In this document: piece after piece, positions 1 to 6,629 of the stretch
Layout: every line of letters starts with the position of its first letter
Position numbering within the stretch: position 1 is the stretch's first letter
Assembly: GCA_964534315.1 (NCBI GenBank)
Contig: CAZHOV010000136.1
Span: 1 to 15,318, forward strand
Length of the DNA stretch: 15,318 bases
Source of the DNA: CAZHOV01 sp964534315
GTDB lineage: Bacteria > Bacteroidota > Bacteroidia > Chitinophagales > Saprospiraceae
Reading direction: 5' to 3'
Translations under genes and position numbers: made by a program
The notes under the pieces: model-generated
Told to the model about the DNA's origin: nothing
What the model saw: the letters and a program-made list of their open reading frames with translations, nothing else
The model's database searches: none

Positions 1-55
1 TCTTTTTTTAGCTAAGTAACGATTTATTTTAATATGTTTTATTTCACTTTTAAAA

Positions 56-78
56 AAAACTACGTTTTCCGTAGTTTT
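56..78. terminator. Hairpin, probable intrinsic terminator
   Basis: A perfect 9-bp stem (AAAACTACG at 56-64, CGTAGTTTT at 70-78) encloses a 5-base loop. Read on the minus strand it runs into a stretch of eight T (59 down to 52), the form of an intrinsic terminator. Read on the plus strand it ends in four T. It may close a plus-strand gene lying to the left of the window, or act in both directions. No minus-strand gene lies just to its right. Confidence 0.5.
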
Positions 79-188
79 CAATAATTATTTTTATCTTGAA
101 AAACAATAGCAGAAAAAGAAGGTTGACGGATTAAAATGATCATCAAAAATTAGGTGCTCGTTCATTTTCAATTTCAATCCCCTAGTAT
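79..188 (+). other. Leader of the first gene
   Basis: AT-rich stretch between the hairpin and the first start codon. No exact match to the Bacteroidota promoter form (TAnnTTTG at -7) was found; the nearest is TATCTTG near 91-98. No Shine-Dalgarno sequence precedes the ATG at 189, which is normal for this phylum. Confidence 0.3.
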
Positions 189-962
189 ATGTATCGAAAA
201 CTTTTGCTAACGTTTGCAGGTATTTTTATTGTACTTTCATCCTTTGCTATGGAGTATGCCGATACGCTAAAGACTCCCTTTAATCTCAAACTTGATTTAA
301 TTTATGGAGTTACAGGACGCTTTCAGGGGGTCTATCTTTCATCTGATTTTTATATTTCCGAAACCAGAGTTTTTGAGCCTGAGTTAAATTATTATTTTAG
401 CTATCTTTTTGAAAGAAAAGAAGACTTCCCTTTGGGAGAAGCCAATAGATTTATCAGAGCATCAGATATAAACGGCAGTATTATGCTGAACATTAAATAT
501 TTAATGTCTCCTAATAACTGGTCGTTCTATTTAGGTAATTCATTGGGATATGAATACTTTCAAATCCGACATGAAAGATACATATGTCTGGAATTTGCAC
601 GTAGCCAAAATTCTGGATTTCCAAAAAAACTCGATCGTTGTGAGGATCTTCACCTGGCAGAATTTAAAAGCGTTGGAAATAATATTATTATAGCTGCCCG
701 CCTAGGTGTACAACGGAATATTTTTAGGCGTGCTTCAAAGGGTATATTATTTGATGCCTCTCTTTATCTAGGTGGTATCATAAACAATAATAATGTGGTG
801 GGGTCGCCTATTAATAGTAATACAAGGAATGAGGCTATTTTATCTAAAGAAAATTTTATCCCTGAATTGGAAAAGGTAATTTCCTATCAGGCAGTTTCTT
901 ATGGGAATAATAGTTTGAGTTTTTTTTACCGTTTGAGTTTAAAATTGGGTTATGCCTTTTAA
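189..962 (+). CDS. Exported protein, probable outer-membrane beta-barrel
   Basis: I do not recognise the family. The protein has 257 residues and opens with a Sec-type signal peptide: MYRK, then a hydrophobic run to about residue 20 (SSFA). The mature part alternates polar and aromatic residues in short strands and ends in GYAF. A terminal phenylalanine after such strands is typical of outer-membrane barrels recognised by the BAM machinery. The start at 189 is the first ATG after an in-frame TAG at 183-185. The gene overlaps the next one by 11 bases, so the two are probably co-transcribed and translationally coupled. By eye its base composition is more AT-rich than the genes from 2.2 kb on. 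A porin-like or structural surface role is an inference; no enzymatic motif is visible. Confidence 0.7.
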   Translation: MYRKLLLTFAGIFIVLSSFAMEYADTLKTPFNLKLDLIYGVTGRFQGVYLSSDFYISETRVFEPELNYYFSYLFERKEDFPLGEANRFIRASDINGSIMLNIKYLMSPNNWSFYLGNSLGYEYFQIRHERYICLEFARSQNSGFPKKLDRCEDLHLAEFKSVGNNIIIAARLGVQRNIFRRASKGILFDASLYLGGIINNNNVVGSPINSNTRNEAILSKENFIPELEKVISYQAVSYGNNSLSFFYRLSLKLGYAF

Positions 963-1641
963 CAAAATTATTACACTTATAGGTTTTATTGGGTTATTTA
1001 GTTGGGCCTGTGAAGATGGGGACAATTTAACAGTAGTGGAGGGAACCGTTACCGACTTGGCTACAGGTCAGGGTGTAGCCAATAAAAAAGTTATCATTTC
1101 TTTTTATGAAACCTCATTTAGTACATTTAGTAAAAATGAGAGTGGAATTGCAGACACCTTATCGACAAATAGTACTGGAGATTTCAGATATTCTTTCTTT
1201 AACCAGGAGGGGTATAGATATTTTGGTAGAGTTCCCTATTCAGAGTTCAGCTCCTGCAGTTCTTCTCAGGAAATTGAAGTTGGAAAATGGACGGTAATTG
1301 ATTTTAAAATTCCCGCTCATACAAGCATGTTACCGGTAACGTTATCACCTGATATACCTCTTCTTTCTGAAGTAGCGAAATCTATGGAATTGACGGTGAT
1401 CCAAATTGGATCATGTGGATCATTTTCCAATTCATCCGGCACTTCTGCAAGCCTAATGAATAGCTATCATAAAAAGTGGAGCAATAATTCCAGGGACACT
1501 CTAATACATATTCCTTGTGCCATAGGTGACGAACTCGAGCTTCGATTCGAATTTCAAAATCCTGATTGGTCTAAAAGAAGATTTCAAACAAAAATTGTAT
1601 CTATCAATTCGGTTATCGATACATTGGACATAGAGTATTGA
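952..1641 (+). CDS. Lipoprotein with carboxypeptidase-regulatory-like N-terminal domain
   Basis: A 229-residue protein. The first 20 residues form a lipoprotein signal ending in FSWAC, so Cys20 should be lipidated. The segment after it (about residues 28-50, with VEGTVTDLATGQGVANKKV) resembles the start of CarboxypepD_reg-like beta-sandwich domains, which are common in Bacteroidota surface proteins. The rest is rich in Ser, Thr and aromatic residues, with Cys pairs near residues 102 and 155, and has no catalytic motif I recognise. Its ATG lies inside the end of the preceding gene in another frame (11-base overlap). The pair probably forms a small operon of a barrel-like protein and a surface lipoprotein. 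The exact function is unknown. Confidence 0.7.
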   Translation: MPFNKIITLIGFIGLFSWACEDGDNLTVVEGTVTDLATGQGVANKKVIISFYETSFSTFSKNESGIADTLSTNSTGDFRYSFFNQEGYRYFGRVPYSEFSSCSSSQEIEVGKWTVIDFKIPAHTSMLPVTLSPDIPLLSEVAKSMELTVIQIGSCGSFSNSSGTSASLMNSYHKKWSNNSRDTLIHIPCAIGDELELRFEFQNPDWSKRRFQTKIVSINSVIDTLDIEY

Positions 1642-1880
1642 ATTTCATTTTTTTTTGCATTAAAATAACGTAATGTTCGGACGGTTGTATTTGATAATCA
1701 AAATTTTAAAAATAATTTCCCTTGCCAACGCTCGCCTTTTATTCCTAAAGGAGGGCCAACGCTCCAATTTTTAGGTGCGGGCTGATTTCCCCTACCTTCA
1801 GTAGGCAGGCTTTAAGGGACAAAGGGCGCGGGAGAGGTTTTTTATTTTATTGAAGTCGAACCTCACATTAAAATAAAAGA
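1642..1880. other. Convergent intergenic region with several inverted repeats
   Basis: Gene-free stretch between a plus-strand and a minus-strand gene. It holds two near-identical CCAACGCTC words (about 1725 and 1757), a small hairpin CCTAC-CTTCA-GTAGG at 1791-1805, and a perfect 10-bp inverted repeat TTTTATTTTA (1840-1849) with TAAAATAAAA (1869-1878). A competing stem pairs GAGGTT (1834-1839) with AACCTC (1859-1864). These could serve as two-way termination signals. I see no open reading frame worth calling. Confidence 0.4.
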
Positions 1881-1988
1881 TTCTTTGACAAAAATTGTGG
1901 AAAATGGAATTTCAAAATAATATTTTTTTCAGCCACAAGAGCATTCAAAGATTATTATTTTTCATTCCACACGATTTGTCAAAGAACG
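1881..1988. repeat. Dispersed palindromic repeat, copy 1
   Basis: About 107 bp that recur at 8184-8292 in the same orientation with about five substitutions and one 1-base gap. The ends are inverted repeats: TTCTTTGAC at the left pairs with GTCAAAGAA at the right, and a further GTGGAA pairs with TTCCAC. An inner arm is partly decayed in this copy (AATAATATTT where copy 2 has AATAATAATC). The element is short, palindromic and has no coding capacity, like a MITE or REP-type element. Its right end overlaps the last codons of the CDGSH gene. No target-site duplication is evident. Confidence 0.75.
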
Positions 1989-2219
1989 TAATTTATTATG
2001 CGCTCCGTCACAAAAAGGCGCATTAGCAGAATGTTTGCAACCACACCAGGCCAATTTCTTGGTTTCCTCCACTTTTTCTACAATAGGAGTGATACCTGAT
2101 CCTTTATGAGAACCGTCACAATAGGGTTGATTGGAAGAATGGCCGCAGGCGCACCAGGCATAGTTACCAGGCTCTACAGTTAATACGTAAGGACTTTTTT
2201 GAGCTATCTTCTTTTCCAT
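1962..2219 (-). CDS. Double CDGSH iron-sulfur domain protein
   Basis: An 85-residue protein with two CDGSH zinc-finger-type motifs of the mitoNEET family. The first has ligands Cys23, Cys25, Cys34 and His38 (CACGHSSNQPYCDGSH). The second has Cys59, Cys61, Cys70 and His74 (CGCKHSANAPFCDGAH). Each set of three Cys and one His should bind a [2Fe-2S] cluster. No signal peptide or membrane segment is present, so it is probably cytosolic. Proteins of this class are linked to redox sensing or cluster transfer; the partner is not known here. It starts 11 bases after the glycosyltransferase gene and is probably co-transcribed with it. The last seven or so residues (SLTNRVE) are encoded by the edge of the palindromic repeat, so the original C-terminus may have differed. 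Confidence 0.9.
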   Translation of the reverse strand: MEKKIAQKSPYVLTVEPGNYAWCACGHSSNQPYCDGSHKGSGITPIVEKVEETKKLAWCGCKHSANAPFCDGAHNKLRSLTNRVE

Positions 2220-2230
2220 GGTAAATTGAT

Positions 2231-3553
2231 TTAGATACGAATTTTATGAATAAATTTGCTTATATAGTGCTTCCAAAAATAACTTCCCGACATTACCAGA
2301 ACAATCAGCAATAACGGATACAACCCCACTTTGAATCTCGAATACCCAATGGTTACACTCAACATACAAACATACCCTACCAAACCAAAAAGCAAGATCC
2401 TTAAGCGAACATCCAGTCGCTTGTCGAAAGGAAAGCGTAAAAAACAAACCAGAGTAATAATATTCCAAAAAAATACAATTATATAAATTAACAACAAGCC
2501 GATCGAAATGTTTTGGAAATAGTTCCAAAGTCCGGTCAGGCCCCGCTTATCCAATTCATTAAAAAAGCTCATCATTTTGCGGGGTTGAATCCGGAAAAAC
2601 TTGAGGATGTCGTGGCGCCCGGGGTCCAGAAAAAAGGAAAACATGCCCCGGATATGCACATAGCTATAGGTGGGAAAATTTTGCAATAAGACATTCTTAC
2701 AGGTATCCATCAAATACTCGCTATGTTCGGCAAAGTCTTCTTTCTGATCAGCTACTTTCCAGATATGGGCAACGGTACTATCTGCTGTGGGCCAGTCGTA
2801 TTTGGTGCGGAGGAGTTGCCGCATATTGAAGTTACAGATGTTGATGGTCTGAATGGAGGAAAAATGATTCCATCCGGTGACCTGCTCATTGCGGGCATTC
2901 CAGAGTTGCATGGCTCCTAATAGCAGAAAAGGCATGATGAGTATGGGCCAGCGCCGGTTCAGAAGGAAAAGCCAAATGGAAAATAAGAGATTGGGCACCC
3001 AAAAATAGATGAGTACGGGTTTTAAGTAAAGAGCTGCGCATAAAATAAGGTTGTATAAAAGCAGCCAGCCCAGCCGTTTTTCCTCAATATATCGATACAC
3101 CGAATAAAAGCCCCAAAATAAGAAGATTCCCAGCAGGAAATCGGTCATCACCATATTGACAAAGATCATATAGGTAGGAAATAGAAGTAGTCCTAAGGTG
3201 AGAATGATATACCGTTCTTTTCCCACGCCCCACCGCCGGACCAGTTGTTCGAGGGCAAAGATGGTGAGTAGGCTTAGTATATTTTGCAGTACTAGAATGG
3301 CAAAATCGGTATCCCAGATCCATTTGGTAAAAAGGATAAGCAATCCGTAAAGGGGCGGGCGCAGGGTGTAGTATTTGGGATCCGGGGTTTCGCTCCAGTG
3401 CCAGGAGTAGATCACGCCCTCGTTTTGGATATTTTCTGCCATGAGGGTATACTCCTCTGAATCGTCGGTATAAATATCAGCAAAGGAAAGTGCGCAGATG
3501 AAGTAGAAGAGGTGGAGAAGAAAAACCAGGGCGATAAAGATTCGGTGTTGCAT
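2231..3553 (-). CDS. Membrane glycosyltransferase, GT-C (PMT/ArnT-like) type
   Basis: A 440-residue protein with about ten or more hydrophobic segments. After the first membrane helix comes a periplasmic loop with Asp26, Asp30 and Asp31 in IYTDDSEEYTLMAENI, then LRPPLYGLL near residues 65-72. This order of an acidic D(D)SxxY loop followed by an RPPLY motif is typical of polyprenyl-phosphate-sugar-dependent transferases of the GT39/GT83 group. Such enzymes move a sugar from a lipid carrier to lipid A, protein or another acceptor on the periplasmic side of the inner membrane. The donor and acceptor cannot be read from the sequence. The soluble stretch at about residues 225-320 is probably a periplasmic domain. 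No other glycan gene is adjacent; the CDGSH gene follows after 11 bases. Confidence 0.75.
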   Translation of the reverse strand: MQHRIFIALVFLLHLFYFICALSFADIYTDDSEEYTLMAENIQNEGVIYSWHWSETPDPKYYTLRPPLYGLLILFTKWIWDTDFAILVLQNILSLLTIFALEQLVRRWGVGKERYIILTLGLLLFPTYMIFVNMVMTDFLLGIFLFWGFYSVYRYIEEKRLGWLLLYNLILCAALYLKPVLIYFWVPNLLFSIWLFLLNRRWPILIMPFLLLGAMQLWNARNEQVTGWNHFSSIQTINICNFNMRQLLRTKYDWPTADSTVAHIWKVADQKEDFAEHSEYLMDTCKNVLLQNFPTYSYVHIRGMFSFFLDPGRHDILKFFRIQPRKMMSFFNELDKRGLTGLWNYFQNISIGLLLIYIIVFFWNIITLVCFLRFPFDKRLDVRLRILLFGLVGYVCMLSVTIGYSRFKVGLYPLLLIVLVMSGSYFWKHYISKFIHKIRI

Positions 3554-3653
3554 AGGGTCAGGGCTAAGAACAGAATGAGATGTTAAATGAAAGCATTAAA
3601 TAGGAATTTTCAAATATCGAATAGCCACCTTCGTTTTATCCAAAAGCTTTGTT

Positions 3654-3872
3654 ATGATTTGGCACACATTAGGTTATTCACTTTTATTAGCTGCTTCCGG
3701 CGAGGCCTCCCGAAAATACCGCGATTATCCGAAAGGAAAAGAAATAGATATTGTGGAAGAGAGTAAAAATGAAACAACTGCTTTGACCTTATTCGGCATT
3801 CTCTTTTAGGTGTTTGTAATCATGCTGCTGGTAATGATCATCGTTAGGGTGGTCCGGATGATCAATGTTTGA
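3654..3872 (+). pseudogene. Possible broken small membrane-protein gene
   Basis: From ATG 3654 the frame reads 51 codons (MIWHTLGYSLLLAASGEASR and on to TALTLFGILF), then a TAG at 3807-3809. The same frame continues for 20 strongly hydrophobic and basic codons (VFVIMLLVMIIVRVVRMINV) to a TGA at 3870-3872. Joined across the TAG, the second half would make one long transmembrane helix with a basic end. That suggests a small membrane protein interrupted by a nonsense mutation, or chance. I do not recognise the family. The 51-codon part may be a real short gene on its own. No clear ribosome binding site was seen. Confidence 0.25.
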
Positions 3873-3875
3873 GCG

Positions 3876-4715
3876 TTAAAAGGAAAAGTTGATGGGGTGG
3901 CCCTGCATTGCGGTTTCCTCATCCGGCAGTATTTCGCAATTATCCCAAAGGCCTGTTTTCAGGGTTTGAGCATAAGCATGGGGGAGATGCTGCTCTTCCA
4001 TTAAAGAGGCGGCCTTCAGGTAATCATATTCGAAGGTGCAATGCTCAAAAATTACGTGCTGATCTGCTGATAAATATAGTAACATATACCATACTCTCAT
4101 CGTCCCGTCATTTGCAGGCATGCCAATGACGCCGGGGTTAAGCCAAAATTTCCCTTTATGACTATCATTAAAAGGCAATCCGCAATGACCGGCTAAAATG
4201 ATGGTCGATTGCGTATCTTGAAAATTACGTGCTTTGACCTCCCAAGGGGTAGATTTAAAAAGGTATTCAGCCGTTTCATGGTAAGAACCATGTACTACCA
4301 TCGCTTTATTGGTGCCATATTGAAACTGAATAAAATCGGGCAATCCGTTCATCCATTCAACTGAAGAAGCACTGACCTGTGCTTTCGAAAAGGGGTACCA
4401 CTGCCTCGAAAATACATCACACCTGCTGCCTTTATTAAAATCACAGCCGCAATCCTCCGCACCTTCCCGTAGTTGGAGTTCTACATTGCCCGCAATGCAG
4501 TGAATTCCCCAATCCATAAGAACCTGAATACTCTCTTCCGGCTGCGCGCAATACCCCACCACATCTCCCGTACAGATAATATTGGAAGGCGGAATGGCCA
4601 ATTTATCAGCGATCGCCTGCATTTTCTCCAAAGCCTGAAGGTTGCTGTAAACCCCGCCGAAGGCGAGAATTTTATCTGTTAAAGCTCCAATATTTTTGGT
4701 TAGTTTTTTTGCCAT
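3876..4715 (-). CDS. Metallophosphoesterase-like protein with altered metal site
   Basis: A 279-residue cytosolic protein with the layout of calcineurin-type phosphoesterases: GD at 50-51 (ICTGDVVGYCAQPEE), GN at 76-77 (AGNVE), VHG at 141-143, GH at 176-177 (AGHCGLPF) and a closing LNPGVIGMP at 192-200. The first motif, normally DxHGN, reads GGVYSN at 20-25, so the usual first Asp and His are Gly21 and Tyr23. The second His of GHxH is Gly179. Cysteines are frequent near the motifs (48, 56, 73, 89, 91, 99, 178). From memory, a subfamily with FGGxYSN and GHCGLPF exists in other bacteria, so these changes look conserved, not accidental. Its substrate is unknown to me, and it may use a different metal arrangement. 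The start gives a normal N-terminus. The symporter gene lies 174 bases upstream on the same strand. Confidence 0.75.
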   Translation of the reverse strand: MAKKLTKNIGALTDKILAFGGVYSNLQALEKMQAIADKLAIPPSNIICTGDVVGYCAQPEESIQVLMDWGIHCIAGNVELQLREGAEDCGCDFNKGSRCDVFSRQWYPFSKAQVSASSVEWMNGLPDFIQFQYGTNKAMVVHGSYHETAEYLFKSTPWEVKARNFQDTQSTIILAGHCGLPFNDSHKGKFWLNPGVIGMPANDGTMRVWYMLLYLSADQHVIFEHCTFEYDYLKAASLMEEQHLPHAYAQTLKTGLWDNCEILPDEETAMQGHPINFSF

Positions 4716-4889
4716 AGACTATCCTTATTTTGTTGAATTGTGGACTGTTTATTTTGCCATGTAAAGCCGAAAGGGGAACTGTGAACTGCGATCAGAAAAA
4801 GGTCTGTTTCCACTCAATCCAGAATTCTTTTCAATCGTCAATTCCAAATGCTTTATTCTTTTGTTCATTCCCTATTAATTCTTAACGCT
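4716..4889. other. Short intergenic region with heptamer-like repeats
   Basis: No gene seen. It holds a 7-bp direct repeat GAACTGT-GAACTGC at 4776-4789, a simple-repeat style also seen at 6312-6339. No promoter of the TAnnTTTG form was found upstream of the phosphoesterase gene. Confidence 0.3.
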
Positions 4890-6236
4890 TCATCTCCCGT
4901 CCCACAAACTTGGAATCAAATATAATCCAAAACAAATTGTACCCCCCCACACATTCGCCCAAAGTAAACCGGCATATTTTCCTTCCGTTAAGATCAATGG
5001 CTCCGGGAAGTAGCCCAAAGCCAGTACCAATCCCACCAATACTCCAAACCAAACCGGTAGATGGAACGACCAATTATTGGCTTTCCAATTCCATAATAAA
5101 AATACCGGTGCCAATCCCATCACCATCGTTCCGCTGATCGTGGTGGCTGATAATATCTCGGGATTAAAAAAGGCCGGTATCGTACCCGCAATAACTAATA
5201 CCACCATGACCCAGCGCCCCTTTCGGACTGATTGCTGTTTTTTTTCACCAAGATCAATCGTGATGAGCTTAGAGAAAGAAGAAAAGGTAGAGTCCAATGT
5301 CGACGAAGCTGAGGTGACCATGATAAAGTTCATAACCAACATAGCTCCAATGCCTAACAATTGACTTACTTCAACAGCCGCCTGTCCCTCCAGGCCTTTA
5401 ATGCGAGCATAAACCCCTACAAAACTAAACACTAAAATACAGATGAACCCAATAACGGAAGCCAGCAGGTAAGCCTTTAGGGTAGTTTTTGGTGAACTGA
5501 TAAATCCCCGGTCTGTCAAAATCGGGTCATGAAAGGAATAGCTGAAGACTTGTAAAAAAGCGGCAAGCAATAGATTCAATCCCCCGGCCATCGTCCAACT
5601 ACCCGATTGTACAAAATCGTTTACATTGCTCTCTTGGTCGGGCATGATCAAGGCTAGTAAAATGAATAATAATAATCCAAAAAAGACCATTTGAATGGCA
5701 TCGGTAAGCAATGAACTTCGCAACCCTCCTTTTAAGGTATATGCCAGTGTAAGCCCGGTAAATACCAGAATGGCCAGATAATAATTGAATGACCCGATTG
5801 CCCCAAAATAACTACCAATCACCATCGTATTGGACCATACTTCATTAAATAACCGGATACCGATTAAAATGGAAAAAACCACCACGGCACCCTTACCAAA
5901 CCGGCTTTCCAAAAAATGATGAATACTATGAAAAGCTCCTTTTGTACGAAGTTGGTTGATCACTATTCCCCCTACTACAAAAGATAAGTAATATACGGCA
6001 TAGGCTACTCCTCCAACTATGCCGAAAGCCAGTCCCAAATTCGCCGCATTGGTGATCGATTTGGCAAAGATCCAGGAAATCACTAAACTGCTGGTCAATA
6101 AAAACAAGTCCGGCTGCTTGCCATTGCCCGACTGCGCCGCAAAAAACTGAGCTACTGTCCTGGAATAAGGTGCAATCATGAAGAACGCCACTCCAAAGGC
6201 AATTAAAAGACTCCATTGTAGGGTGATCACATTCAA
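4890..6236 (-). CDS. Sodium:solute symporter (SSS family)
   Basis: A 448-residue inner-membrane protein with about 12 hydrophobic segments. The family signature appears at 165-182: YTLKGGLRSSLLTDAIQ, with Gly170-Gly171, Thr178-Asp179 and Gln182. The stretch SASSTLDS at 309-316 matches the helix that supplies hydroxyl ligands for the sodium site in this family. It should import a small solute with Na+; the substrate (sugar, amino acid, urea or other) cannot be assigned. It is shorter than many members (about 500-550 residues) but has both key regions. It lies 393 bases downstream of SusD on the same strand, so it could carry the product of SusCD uptake across the inner membrane, though the gap makes an operon uncertain. 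Confidence 0.88.
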   Translation of the reverse strand: MNVITLQWSLLIAFGVAFFMIAPYSRTVAQFFAAQSGNGKQPDLFLLTSSLVISWIFAKSITNAANLGLAFGIVGGVAYAVYYLSFVVGGIVINQLRTKGAFHSIHHFLESRFGKGAVVVFSILIGIRLFNEVWSNTMVIGSYFGAIGSFNYYLAILVFTGLTLAYTLKGGLRSSLLTDAIQMVFFGLLLFILLALIMPDQESNVNDFVQSGSWTMAGGLNLLLAAFLQVFSYSFHDPILTDRGFISSPKTTLKAYLLASVIGFICILVFSFVGVYARIKGLEGQAAVEVSQLLGIGAMLVMNFIMVTSASSTLDSTFSSFSKLITIDLGEKKQQSVRKGRWVMVVLVIAGTIPAFFNPEILSATTISGTMVMGLAPVFLLWNWKANNWSFHLPVWFGVLVGLVLALGYFPEPLILTEGKYAGLLWANVWGGTICFGLYLIPSLWDGR

Positions 6237-6311
6237 TTTACGCTTGGTTTAAAGTTAAGTTAATATCTATCGAAAAAAAAGACCTTCACCTCATCAGGCA
6301 TCATAGTAAAA

Positions 6312-6339
6312 AGTTGAAAGTGTAAAGTGTTAAGTTGAA
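6312..6339. repeat. Four 7-bp tandem units
   Basis: Units GTTGAAA, GTGTAAA, GTGTTAA and GTTGAAC follow each other without gaps. They are degenerate copies of one heptamer, a simple repeat in non-coding DNA. Confidence 0.55.
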
Positions 6340-6347
6340 CTCGGCTT

Positions 6348-6379
6348 CCACTTTGCAGCATTGTACCGTTGCATCCTTT
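6348..6379. repeat. Degenerate 8-bp tandem units
   Basis: Four units CACTTTGC, AGCATTGT, ACCGTTGC and ATCCTTTA. The pattern resembles the cleaner 8-bp array at 15210-15273 (ACCNNTGN), and ACCGTTG occurs in both. It is probably a decayed array of the same kind. Confidence 0.4.
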
Positions 6380-6508
6380 ATACCCCTTTCTTACTAATAT
6401 CTACCTTTTTTGTAAAGCTTTGGAAATCATAGGTCTTCGCCTATTCCAGTAGTGACGTAGTCACGAAAATTTCATTATATTTTCATTCCTTTTAATTTAA
6501 CTCCATCA

Positions 6509-6547
6509 ATAGTAAAGGACTATGCATATAGCTTCGCCTTTTACTAT
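6509..6547. terminator. Hairpin between SusD and the symporter
   Basis: ATAGTAAAGG at 6509-6518 pairs with CCTTTTACTAT at 6537-6547, with one bulged base. The loop itself can fold through CTAT and ATAG. It lies about 80 bases past the SusD stop in the direction of transcription. No long T run follows, so it may be a weak terminator or an mRNA 3' stabiliser. Confidence 0.35.
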
Positions 6548-6629
6548 AGAGTAGTTTACCTTTTTGGCCAAGCCCTAGCTGGTGATAGCCTTCATTCTTT
6601 TCCATCCACCTTCCAAATCTCCTGCGCTC

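Larger units (their letters stand above)
6237..6629. other. Gene-free region with tandem repeats and hairpins
   Basis: About 390 bases without a credible gene. It contains a run of 7-bp units (6312-6339), four degenerate 8-bp units (6348-6379), a 5-bp stem GTGAC-GTA-GTCAC at 6452-6464, a hairpin ATAGG-TCTTCG-CCTAT around 6430-6445, and a larger hairpin at 6509-6547. It lies between SusD and the symporter, both on the minus strand. The hairpins could end the SusCD transcript or lie within a long leader of the symporter gene. Confidence 0.45.

Noticed and set aside
1881..1988. Palindromic repeat as a full insertion sequence
   Set aside because: It is only about 107 bp, has no transposase frame and no visible target-site duplication; a non-autonomous element is the most that can be said.
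2244..2528. Minus-strand frame of 94 codons in the glycosyltransferase gene
   Set aside because: It overlaps the recognised membrane protein in another frame and has no domain features.
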